DNA of 64,000 nucleotides, taken from contig NZ_CP011409.1 in NCBI RefSeq assembly GCF_001267925.1, positions 4,464,001 through 4,528,000 on the forward strand, given 5' to 3'. Origin of the DNA: Herbaspirillum hiltneri N3 (GTDB lineage: Bacteria; Pseudomonadota; Gammaproteobacteria; Burkholderiales; Burkholderiaceae_D). The position numbers and the translations under genes were made by a program. Of this stretch, positions 1-8,100 are shown one piece after another. Position 1 is the first letter of the stretch; each line of letters begins with the position of its first letter. A model generated the notes under the pieces. That model searched no databases. It worked only from the letters and a program-made list of their open reading frames with translations, and was not told the DNA's origin.

Positions 1-62
1 CAACTGGACTCCGCCTAGCCTGTTTTGTGGAAATTGTGGGGGCCGGAGAAAGAGACCTCAAC

Positions 63-314
63 CTAATGCAATGGCGGCGCTATGCCGTCAACCTGCTCGA
101 GCAGATACCGAAGGACTGTTTCTTTGGCTTGACTCTCCGTTAAGCCATAGTAATTCTGTTCCAAGCGATGAGCACCGACGTAAAGGTCCACTTGGAAGGT
201 GCCCTTAAGCCGGCGGATAGACTCATAAGCAGTGTCGCGCTGAATGGTTACATGGACTTCTTCCCCAGGATGCACTTTTGACGAAATAGAGAATTTCTCG
301 ATTAGAACCTGCAT
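63..314 (-). CDS. hypothetical protein, 83 aa
   Basis: This small soluble protein matches no family I recognise. A run of G residues just before the ATG could serve as a ribosome binding site, and codon use looks protein-like. The sequence is hydrophilic with no membrane segment or signal peptide, and its second half is predicted helical. It sits alone at the left edge, downstream (on its own strand) of a decayed antitoxin-like pair, so it may be a leftover of the same mobile region. Function unknown. Confidence 0.5.
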   Translation of the reverse strand: MQVLIEKFSISSKVHPGEEVHVTIQRDTAYESIRRLKGTFQVDLYVGAHRLEQNYYGLTESQAKETVLRYLLEQVDGIAPPLH

Positions 315-438
315 TCCCCCCCCCAGAACATGCCGATAATCAGAGAAAAGTGATTGGATTGCTTTTCCTATACCTACACGGAAGCCGTCTGTCTGTTCAC
401 AGTGACAATCATCCGAGCCTGAAATGCTTATCCAATGA

Positions 439-712
439 AGCCTCAGGCCGAGACGGACCGCAGCTACTTAAACAGCGTGACCCGCCCCTTGTGATGTCAA
501 TTGACCAATCTGGTCATATGCCCACCAAGCAGGGCCGACAAGATATGCAGACACAGCTCTGGGGCCCTTCCTTTTGGCACATACGACGACTTCTACACCG
601 AACACGTTCAATAGCTTAAGACCGACCCCGGATTGCGCTCCAGAACAGAGCACGCCTAATTGAGTGATGCCGAGGCGCCGAACAGCCTCGCTCCGGGTCA
701 TACTCGATTCCT
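439..712 (-). pseudogene. decayed copy of the HipB-like/AbrB-like pair
   Basis: The minus strand here is a degenerate version of the intact pair at 1112-1601. The HTH part keeps MTRSEAVRRLGI, then (after a frameshift) LERNPG, then LLNVFGVEVV and GPAW. The AbrB part follows at once with an ATG-ACC-AGA start that mirrors MTKLVTLTSKGRVTL, but it runs into TGA and TAG stops. Several indels and stops show that it cannot encode either protein. It is an old tandem duplication or a second insertion of the same module. Confidence 0.7.
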
Positions 713-882
713 CGCCGTACCCTCTAACCTTTGGGTAACTAGACGGCATCCTCTGCCCCAAGACTCCCTGCGACTCAAGCCGCAATCGCTTAGTTTTTAT
801 GCAAACTCTGGCTTACTATTGAAAAACCATCTTCCGCTAGCATGTCTGAGAATGTCTAAATCAACACATCCAGGAACCGACG

Positions 883-1071
883 GTGAGTAAAGAAGTTAAA
901 AGCCCTTGTGTCTCACTTTGTTATTTGAAGCACGATGTCTGCACTGGTTGTGGCCGCTCCAAATCTGAAATCAAGGATTGGAAGGGCATGAAACACAAGG
1001 AACAGAAGGCGACCGTGGGGCGCGCGGCGGTAAGGCTGAAGGAAATCCGCAAGAAAGAAGGGAAGCGATAG
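883..1071 (+). CDS. DUF1289 family protein (copy 1)
   Basis: A 62-residue protein of the DUF1289 family, whose hallmark is an N-terminal PC..LC....DVC.GCGRS cysteine cluster (here CVSLC...DVCTGCGRS) followed by a Lys/Glu-rich helix. The cysteines suggest metal or Fe-S binding, but the role of the family is not established. Translation would begin at GTG (883). A paralogue with the same cysteine pattern lies at 9692-9865, and the two bracket the Pycsar/helicase segment. They differ at many silent sites, so the duplication is not recent. Confidence 0.75.
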   Translation: MSKEVKSPCVSLCYLKHDVCTGCGRSKSEIKDWKGMKHKEQKATVGRAAVRLKEIRKKEGKR

Positions 1072-1111
1072 GCTAGTTGCCGGCGTCAATACCTCTCCAC
1101 GCAAAAATCAG

Positions 1112-1330
1112 TCAACGTTTCATATCCGCGATAGTGACAGATGGTTGATTCTGTCCGGTCAGGATGCCCGCGAGGTCAGACAACTTCTGATGCTTGACGC
1201 GCATTATCACGGTCCCATCAGCCAGCTGTGAGAACGTCAGCTTGGCACCAGGCTCAAGGCCGAGACTGGCACGCAGCTCTTTAGGTAGCGTGACCCGCCC
1301 CTTGGATGTCAATGTGACTAATTTGGTCAT
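1112..1330 (-). CDS. AbrB/MazE-like antitoxin-type DNA-binding protein
   Basis: A 72-residue SpoVT/AbrB-type swapped-hairpin protein. The N-terminus carries the family signature TSKGRVTLPKELR and then the second hairpin LGLEPGAKLTFSQL. Proteins of this kind usually act as antitoxins that autoregulate their operon. The ATG at 1330 is preferred over an upstream GTG at 1351 because the family motif begins directly after it. The upstream HipB-like gene ends 4 nt earlier, so the two are cotranscribed. No toxin (PIN, MazF or HipA) lies next to it. Confidence 0.7.
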   Translation of the reverse strand: MTKLVTLTSKGRVTLPKELRASLGLEPGAKLTFSQLADGTVIMRVKHQKLSDLAGILTGQNQPSVTIADMKR

Positions 1331-1334
1331 AGCG

Positions 1335-1601
1335 CTACCAGGCGGGACCACCGCGAAACGTCGACACGCCTTTTGGCCCCTCCGTTTTGGCGCGCATGAC
1401 GACTTCTACGCCAAGCACATTCAACAACTTCAGTACCCTCTCCGTGCTGACCGCCCCAGGATTGCGTTCCAGAGCGGAGAACGCCTGTTTCTTGATGCCG
1501 AGGCGCCGAGCGGCTTCTCTCTTCGTCATCCGTGCTTCTTTGCGATAGGCCTGCAGCAGCACGCTAAGAGTGTCAGGGCCTTGCACAGTAAATTCGTTCA
1601 T
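1335..1601 (-). CDS. HipB-like XRE/HTH regulator, 88 aa
   Basis: An XRE-family helix-turn-helix protein. The HTH spans about residues 22-55 (TKREAARRLGIKKQAFSALE) and is followed by the NPGAVSTERVLKLLNVLGVEV segment typical of HipB antitoxins. HipB normally binds DNA and neutralises the HipA kinase, but no hipA is present. The partner here is the AbrB-like gene 4 nt downstream. A decayed second copy of the pair lies at 439-712. The likely role is autoregulation of an orphan antitoxin module. Confidence 0.7.
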   Translation of the reverse strand: MNEFTVQGPDTLSVLLQAYRKEARMTKREAARRLGIKKQAFSALERNPGAVSTERVLKLLNVLGVEVVMRAKTEGPKGVSTFRGGPAW

Positions 1602-1655
1602 ACAGTGTTTAAGATGTATTCGGCAATTACTACGAATATTGAGTATTTCATTTTT

Positions 1656-1985
1656 TTACAGCGGTGACGGGGAACCGCTTACGGTGGCTTCATGAAGCTT
1701 ATCGAGCGCCAGTTGGACTCCGGTCTTGACTGTCAACGGTGGAGCCGGTCCGTTGGGCCCATCTATAAACTGCTGCAGCACCTTTTTGTCAAAAATAGCA
1801 ATTTCGTAGCCAAGCCGGTCCAGCAAAGACATCAACTCCATCACACTGAAGTCTCCCTGCTCGTCCAGAATTTTGACAATGGTGCCGGCGGAAAATCCCA
1901 GGCTAGCATCCAGGTCGTCGTAGTTGAACGCGTATTGACTCAACTCGTTTCTGAGAAAATCGGAGATGTCAGATAGGTTTTTCAT
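1656..1985 (-). CDS. HTH-like small protein, 109 aa
   Basis: The N-terminal ~65 residues resemble an XRE-type HTH (DLDASLGFSAGTIVKILDEQ followed by FSVMELMSLLDRLGYEI), as in HigA-type antitoxins. The C-terminal 40 residues are Pro-rich and unassigned. AGGGCG lies 8 nt before the ATG. It is the third gene of a small operon, directly downstream of a 50-residue fragment that looks like the N-terminal half of an XRE antitoxin. The two could be halves of a rearranged gene or independent proteins. Confidence 0.55.
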   Translation of the reverse strand: MKNLSDISDFLRNELSQYAFNYDDLDASLGFSAGTIVKILDEQGDFSVMELMSLLDRLGYEIAIFDKKVLQQFIDGPNGPAPPLTVKTGVQLALDKLHEATVSGSPSPL

Positions 1986-1998
1986 CAGTCGAGCGCCC

Positions 1999-2151
1999 TT
2001 ACATCAAGGAGTTTTTAACGACCAACTTCTCTCGAATAATTTTTTGCGAACCGAGCTGCAGGGTCGCCGCGTCCTCTGGCTCAAACCCCAAATCCGCAAA
2101 CACGTTCCCTCCTTCAGGTGTCAAGTGCGTAAATTTGGTATCGATGGTCAT
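1999..2151 (-). CDS. truncated XRE antitoxin N-terminus, 50 aa
   Basis: This 50-residue reading frame contains PEGGNVFADLGFEPEDAA, the N-terminal signature of a common XRE-family addiction-module antitoxin (normally about 100 residues). It then ends after KNSLM, exactly where the HTH half would begin. A strong ribosome binding site (AGGAG) lies 9-13 nt before the ATG. The HTH half is missing, so this is either a truncated relic or a stand-alone dimerisation peptide. It lies between the genes at 2166-2369 and 1656-1985 with gaps of only 13-14 nt. Confidence 0.5.
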   Translation of the reverse strand: MTIDTKFTHLTPEGGNVFADLGFEPEDAATLQLGSQKIIREKLVVKNSLM

Positions 2152-2165
2152 TTTCCGTTCCTCTC

Positions 2166-2369
2166 CTATTCATTCAACAAGGTCTGAATCTTGTCGAGTC
2201 TCTGCTCGGCCGATAAGGCACGTTGTCGGTATTGCGCAGCCTCCTTTAGCAACAACGAAATTTGATACCAATATTGCGCACCCAAGTCGCCGTCCACCAG
2301 CTGCAGCTGGTGAAGCTTCTTAAGCGCCACATCTAAATCTATTGAAGGAGCGATATCCACATTGCTCAT
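2166..2369 (-). CDS. hypothetical helical protein, 67 aa
   Basis: First gene of a three-gene minus-strand mini-operon (2369 to 1656). The product is short and hydrophilic, with a predicted helical, possibly coiled-coil C-terminus (QYRQRALSAEQRLDKIQTLL). No family is recognised. Its position just upstream of antitoxin-like genes suggests a member of the same toxin-antitoxin-like locus, but there is no motif evidence for a toxin. Confidence 0.45.
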   Translation of the reverse strand: MSNVDIAPSIDLDVALKKLHQLQLVDGDLGAQYWYQISLLLKEAAQYRQRALSAEQRLDKIQTLLNE

Positions 2370-2598
2370 GGCATTTCCGCGGTGGCATCAATGCAATCAG
2401 TCTAGGTGGGGGAAAGCTAGGAGGCAAGACAGTTGGCTCGCGCGTGCGATATACCGAGCGTTGCGATATGTAATGCTTGATATATCAAGCTTCGCAATAA
2501 AAATGATGATGCCAGCGTGGCAAACGAGCAAACCCGCTGCCAATAAAGAGGGCGAATCGAAAAGCAAGAAATCCTGCCGTAAAAACAGGTTCACTTCT

Positions 2599-3972
2599 TT
2601 AGCGGATATGGATGCCAATGATGTCGGCAAACATGAGCTCGTTCCGAGTGTCGAAGATTCTGACCTCCATAGTGTGAATACCTCGATATTTGGCCTCTCG
2701 GTCCCAGTTATATACCTTGGCCTCTCGCCCACGATTCGCTGCGTTAGGCCGGACGTCGAAGGTGCCATGTTCATCATGTCCCATTCCATCATCCACAGCT
2801 TCCTGACCATGATTCTTTCTAGTCCATTCACCTCGTAGAGGCAAACGAAGGCCGTCGAGTGCGTGAGCTTCTATGTGGACTTGAAAGAAAATCCTAGTGC
2901 CTTTGTTGACGCATCTGGAAAGAGATTTGTATTCATTTGAAAGGTGTGTGTCTTGTGAGTAGGCTTTAAAGCTAATCCCAGCGTGGGCCTTCGTACCGTT
3001 CACCAAGCCCTCGCGCATGTCCAAGGGAATTGGCAGCAACTTCGCGAAATCCTTGAACTTGAGTTCGTGAATCTCGTAATTGTGGCTATTACCATCTGGC
3101 AATGTGTAGTTCGGACGCAGATACTGCACTTCAACAGGTTTTCCATTCTGCATTTCGGTCTTTCTTCCGATGTACATTTCCGGAAAATCCAGGTGCCGCA
3201 CTAGGTTGTTGCCGAGCATCGCACGGTCTTTCGACGCCATTGACTGAAGCTTGGCTGCCGCATCAACAAAAAATGAGGTGGCAGTCACTTCCGACACATC
3301 GGTGTATCCATAGGACGACCAGAGAACGTCGTCGTCTCCGCCATAGTCAATACCAACACGGAAGCCGATGTCTCCCGGCTCAATACCTTGCTTTAGCAGT
3401 CCCGGCCCGATGGACTCGTCCATCAGCAGGCGTAGCATCGCTGAGCAGTTGATGGCAGCCATGCATGCGCTTTCTCTGTCCTGGCTAATCCCCCCAAAGT
3501 AGGCCATTAGCGCGTCACCCATGAACCGATGGACATGGCCGTCCAATGCTCGCACTGTCTCCGAAGCGGCCCGCAGAATCGAATTCTTAATCTTTCTAAC
3601 AACCATTAGGTCATAACGGAGTGAGAGACGTGTGGAATTCTTGATGTCGATGAAGACTGTTGTGATGTGGTGCTTTCGAACAGCATCCGTTCCGTCCAAA
3701 TACTCAAAATCGGGATGCGCGCCGATGTTTCCAGTATTGATACCGGTTTTCCCAAACCATTCACGGATAGGACGCTGAATCGTATATTCGTCTGCGTCTG
3801 CTTGCGCAAGTCCGAAACCGCTACCGTCAGCACCATCAAAAACGTGAACTGAATCTGCGCGCCTAACTGCCTCGGCGAGAACCTTGTTGGATTTTTCGAG
3901 AGTGGCGAAGCCATCTGACTTCAACATTGACTCGAAACTGGAACGGAACAGTTCTTGATTTTTTTTGTTCAT
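2599..3972 (-). CDS. pycC: PycC-like class III nucleotide cyclase (Pycsar)
   Basis: A 457-residue cyclase of the kind that makes cCMP or cUMP in Pycsar anti-phage systems. The catalytic domain (about residues 100-260) has both metal-binding aspartates, in VFIDIKNST (D109) and in RFMGDALMAYFGG (D153). The C-terminal ~120 residues carry an LRGEW motif and a long beta-rich region ending YRGIHTMEVRIFDTRNEL, which resembles the AGS-C sensor domain seen in defence cyclases and CD-NTases. It follows the membrane effector by 12 nt on the same strand, the two-gene layout known for Pycsar. Which nucleotide it makes cannot be read from the sequence. A generic adenylate cyclase is less likely given the neighbour. 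Confidence 0.85.
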   Translation of the reverse strand: MNKKNQELFRSSFESMLKSDGFATLEKSNKVLAEAVRRADSVHVFDGADGSGFGLAQADADEYTIQRPIREWFGKTGINTGNIGAHPDFEYLDGTDAVRKHHITTVFIDIKNSTRLSLRYDLMVVRKIKNSILRAASETVRALDGHVHRFMGDALMAYFGGISQDRESACMAAINCSAMLRLLMDESIGPGLLKQGIEPGDIGFRVGIDYGGDDDVLWSSYGYTDVSEVTATSFFVDAAAKLQSMASKDRAMLGNNLVRHLDFPEMYIGRKTEMQNGKPVEVQYLRPNYTLPDGNSHNYEIHELKFKDFAKLLPIPLDMREGLVNGTKAHAGISFKAYSQDTHLSNEYKSLSRCVNKGTRIFFQVHIEAHALDGLRLPLRGEWTRKNHGQEAVDDGMGHDEHGTFDVRPNAANRGREAKVYNWDREAKYRGIHTMEVRIFDTRNELMFADIIGIHIR

Positions 3973-3984
3973 GGCCCGGGCTCT

Positions 3985-4542
3985 TTAGGTCGTCAAACAC
4001 AGACAGAAGATTGCCAGTAAGCTTAAGGGAAGCTGCACCTTAGCAAGAACCCGGATGGAGCCATTAAGAGTCCCCATCTTCGCTGACACGACGCCGGCCA
4101 TTACATGTACCTGACGTGCCAAATCTTCGACTATCTCTGAATCGGTTATTTCGTTGATGCGTTTGACATATCCGTCGCGACCGCCAGCGAGGTTCGCCAC
4201 ATCCCCGAAGAAAACGATAGACGGCTGTTCATGTTGGGCCCGCCCAAGTGGTGTCTTGGGGCTTAGCGCTTCGTATGCCTGGTAGGCGGCATAGAGAGTG
4301 GCGGCCACTGATACGCCGGCAAAGAGAAGGGACAGCCACCAAGACCAATCCGCGGTACGTTTGGCCGAGAGGTCGATAACCTTGAAAGCCACGCCTCCCA
4401 CGTAGGCCATGCAGTAAGAAAGTATGACCGCTATTTTGGCGTTCGTGGCACCGACATAGACGTCGTATCGCTTGAGAATTTCCAAGAGAAGCTTTTGCTG
4501 ATTTTCAGCGCGCTTCAAATCCATTGGCGCCCCATCTGCCAT
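3985..4542 (-). CDS. pycTM: PycTM-like Pycsar membrane effector
   Basis: A 185-residue membrane protein. It has an N-terminal amphipathic helix, transmembrane segments near residues 36-56 and 67-90, a central cytosolic part with SIVFFGDVANL and a terminal hydrophobic segment (LPLSLLAIFCLC). This matches the Pycsar-effector (PycTM) layout, in which binding of a cyclic pyrimidine nucleotide leads to membrane damage. The ATG at 4542 has an AGGGGGG ribosome binding site. It is the first gene of the operon, and the cyclase follows after 12 nt. The assignment rests on topology, the FFGD motif and the neighbouring cyclase. Confidence 0.8.
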   Translation of the reverse strand: MADGAPMDLKRAENQQKLLLEILKRYDVYVGATNAKIAVILSYCMAYVGGVAFKVIDLSAKRTADWSWWLSLLFAGVSVAATLYAAYQAYEALSPKTPLGRAQHEQPSIVFFGDVANLAGGRDGYVKRINEITDSEIVEDLARQVHVMAGVVSAKMGTLNGSIRVLAKVQLPLSLLAIFCLCLTT

Positions 4543-4777
4543 GCAGCCCCCCTACATTTTTTGTGAGATTGGATTTTTATTATGGCACGAGAATTGCCAA
4601 TGAATACACAGCAGCCCCCTTATAAAGATAAGGGAGACTGATTAAAGGTCGAGGCGCACTAGCGCAACTTGTAGCAGGACCCATAAGCTGAGATTTAGGG
4701 ACGCATCCGTTGAGATATTTATCGATAGATGAATTTTGATAGCTCTGCAATATTGTTCTGAACATGGCTTAGTAAAT

Positions 4778-4807
4778 AAAAAGGCCACCGTAATAGGTGG
4801 CCTTTTT
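4778..4807. terminator. bidirectional rho-independent terminator
   Basis: A perfect 12-bp stem (AAAAAGGCCACC / GGTGGCCTTTTT) with a 6-nt loop, A-rich on the left and T-rich on the right, so it can work in both directions. It lies upstream of the Pycsar operon and downstream of the helicase gene region. On the plus strand no gene ends here, so the purpose in that direction is unclear. The rest of 4543-4777 shows no convincing gene. Confidence 0.75.
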
Positions 4808-4925
4808 GTATTAGATTGTCGCCAGTGGCCGCTTTCGACCCCAAGCGGACTCTCATGAAAAAGCTTCTCTTTGATTTACGAGTTTTTTCGTACTTACTGA
4901 GCCCTGTCTGTTGGCGTCGATGTCG

Positions 4926-5038
4926 AATTGACCCAGGATGCTGATTTTGACTGACCCTGCAGAAATTTGCGCAACCTCTGACTGGGCCAGCGTTTGCTAT
5001 CGGGGTAGGTCAACGCTTTCCGGCATCCTGGGTCAATT
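4926..5038. repeat. 16-bp perfect inverted repeat pair, 113-bp element
   Basis: AATTGACCCAGGATGC at 4926-4941 is repeated in exact inverse at 5023-5038, with 81 bp between. The size and arrangement resemble a MITE or the joined ends of a deleted insertion sequence. A hairpin or protein-binding role is also possible. No reading frame of interest lies inside. It sits between the helicase gene's 3' side and the terminator at 4778, in sequence otherwise without genes (4808-5175). Confidence 0.6.
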
Positions 5039-5175
5039 TGGCATCGGCAGCAACACGTGAGAAACAGATGAAAAATTCAAATGCCAAATGTTCGATTTCG
5101 GCGGTCAATTGGTCGCGATGCATCTTGCTTTCTCGTTAGGAGGACGGCAGAGAACGATTTCTGCCGTCCGAACAA

Positions 5176-8100
5176 TCAATCAAATATTTCCTCGATGAGC
5201 TCGTCGATTGCTTTTCCGTCGATACCCCCGCGTGCGTCATCCATCGTCACCACTAAGGAGGCTCTTTCACCGCCACCCTCGGAAAGCAACTTGACACCAT
5301 TTTGTCGATACCATTCCAACTTCTTTTCCCATCGCTCCGCGTAACCTGTATCGGCAAGCATGCCGCAATGTTCCCAGAGAATGGTCCTGCCAAGTGATTG
5401 GTCCTCGATTGTAAAATCAGGAAGGCGGTACCCCTTTCCGTCAATTCCATAGAAACGGACTTCGTAGGCGGCATCAATGTCGTGTGCGGCGAGCGCATCG
5501 TCGATGATGACCTCTGACTTCGACCGTAGTAACGTCCCCCGCCTCGACCTGTGAATCAACTTCTCGTCAAGCCACTTGCCAGCCACCTGCACTGGCGCGG
5601 GAAGAAGTTCCGGCGCCTCTTTCTCAAACAAGTTCGTGAAACGGGCTGGAATGACAGCGTTGTCGTCAGTTGCCAATTGCTGTAAGTCAGCCAATTCGCC
5701 TTGGTGCAGAATGACCACCCGTCGCTTCTGGCGCGTCAAGGCCGTGTACAGCATCTCGCGGCTTATGAGCCGGCTCTTCTTAGGAAGCACAAGAATAGTG
5801 GTCTCGAACTCGCTCCCCTGTGCTTTGTGAACAGTGACAGCAAAAGCCAACTCGAGCGACGGGCCTCTATCCGCGTCGAAATCTGACTTCCCGTAGTTAT
5901 AAACAAATCCTTGCTGTGAAGAAAATTCAACTTTCGTCCTCCATGGCTCGTGGTTAGAACCACTTGCAGCTATCTCGCCCTCAACGACGCCGATTTCGCC
6001 ATTGGCGATGTACTGAAGCGCCCCTTCGGTGGGATTCACATGCTTGCGCTTGTGATTTCGAACGTTGATAACTTTATCACCGTAGACAATTTCCTCCATC
6101 CCTCTGGGCGGAGTAGTCCTGGCGCCGCTACGGCGGCCGTTGTTAGCCCAAGAAATTGCATCCTTGCGAAAGGTACGGTGCAGCAGGCGATTGATGTCTT
6201 TGGCTCCAAAGACGTCATTGCGCAATGGCGTCAACACCTGCCAGTCATCGACTCGCGAGGCAGCACCAGTTTCGAACCGTACATAGTCGTTCTTCGCGAC
6301 ACCCCCATAGCTAAGGGCAAACCCTTGCTGGTCGTCTACCCCCTTCAGGTCCAGTTCCTTGCACAAGCATTCCAACATCGTCTTGCGTAGTTCTTCAACC
6401 GAGTCCCAGCGATGCGTCGTCACGCGGCCGGTCGTATCTCCCGGGCCACCAAGTATGGACCAGACCTCATCCTCGCCTGGTGCCAATGGGCGCCCACTGA
6501 ACCAGTTCGCCAATTGCAGGTCGAGCGGAAAACTGTCCGTTTCGCCAGAGGCCTTATGGCGACGCTGGATGGTCAACTCCGCGTACCCTTTCCCCACCCG
6601 TGGAAATTGACCATCGGTCTCTGGAGTGAGGTGAGTCACCGCGTCGAAGAACGGCTTGCCGGCACCAATTGGAGGCAACTGTCTTGGGTCACCCACCAGG
6701 ATAATTCTTTCAACGGTCCCTTTGATAGCGTCGAAAAGTGCGGACAACATGTCTTCAGTGAGCATTGAAGCTTCATCAACGATTACGGTCTTGCAGCCAT
6801 CATAGGGAGCCCCAACGACGGTCTTGTAGACGCCTGTTCTGCTATCGAACCGCGCTCCGCATCCCAACAGGAATTGAGCGAGGGTCGACGCATCCTGTCC
6901 AGATTTTTGACTCAGCTGAACGCGGGCTTTGCCTGTCGGCGCCAATAGAAGCACCCCTTTTTTGGCAATGTCCTCATGCTCACATAGCGCTTTGAGCACC
7001 GTGGTCTTGCCGGCGCCGGCTGGACCAATCAGAATGGAGAAGCGAGATGCCGCCAGCTCGGCCAGCGCTGCAGCTTTTTCATCTCGTGCACGCTCTTCGT
7101 CCTTGTCAGCTTCATCGAGTGGCGGCAGAAGGTTATCCAGCCGAGCTCTCCAGTCATTCTGGATTTCAAAGCGCCTGCCGATAAGCGCTCGATTGTGAAT
7201 CTCCTTCGAAAGCATTTTCTTGGACGCGACGTAGCGCTGAAGCTGTAGCGCGGGCTTCCCACCCTTGAGGGCGACGCGAAATACTTCGTAAGGGAAGAAC
7301 TCAGCAACTGCCTCAATCACATCCTCTGAAGCAGGACAAGGCGGCTCAAGTTTCGCACTTCGAATACCCAGGATTACCATCTCTTCAGGGAGCATCGTAT
7401 GCCCCCCGGCTTCTGCCGCATGCTCGAGCTGTCCAATGACCAGCGCTCGGATTCGACGTTTGTCCAACGCGCCGGACATACGAGAAGGTTCTGGTAGCGG
7501 ATGCTTCAAGGCCACCGCTTCTGCAGGATACGCCCCGCGGTCAATGGTCTCTAGCGTCACACGCTCGAGCGTGTGCTCATCCGATGCCGGGGATGAAAAC
7601 CTGTCGCCTTCGTAGATGACGTACGGGTTATCGAGCAACTGCTCATCGACATAGTCGAGGCCGGACGCACTTCGGACCGCGGAAACGAAGAACCGGTCCG
7701 CTTGTTCGTTGGTCACTGCAAACCGCGCCAAGAGCTTGAGAAGCTCAAGCCGCTTTGGCTTCAAGTTCTTCCACACTGCTGTTAAGTCACTTGTCACTAT
7801 CGTTCGAAGTGTCGGAGGCAGGGAAATCGGATTTCGCATGACCTTGTCTACAAGGGGCCAAGGGTCTTCATTGTCGCCCAACTGTTCAGCCAAGTGCAGC
7901 GCCAGGAAGTTTCCGTGTTGGGCACCTAGGGCAGTCAACGCGGCACCAAGCCCGGGGTAAGCGCCCCGCAAATTCCACAGTTCTGATATTCGGGAATCAA
8001 TCCATCGAAGCGCCTTCGGGATGGCATCGCCATCCACAAGAACGGCCCGCGCTGCTTCAAGAGCATGTTTGCACTCGAGAAGTGCGGAGATTGCCCCGTC

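Noticed and set aside
4580..4765. 61-residue minus-strand frame upstream of the Pycsar operon
   Set aside because: Short, without ribosome binding site or family features; more likely leader or promoter DNA.
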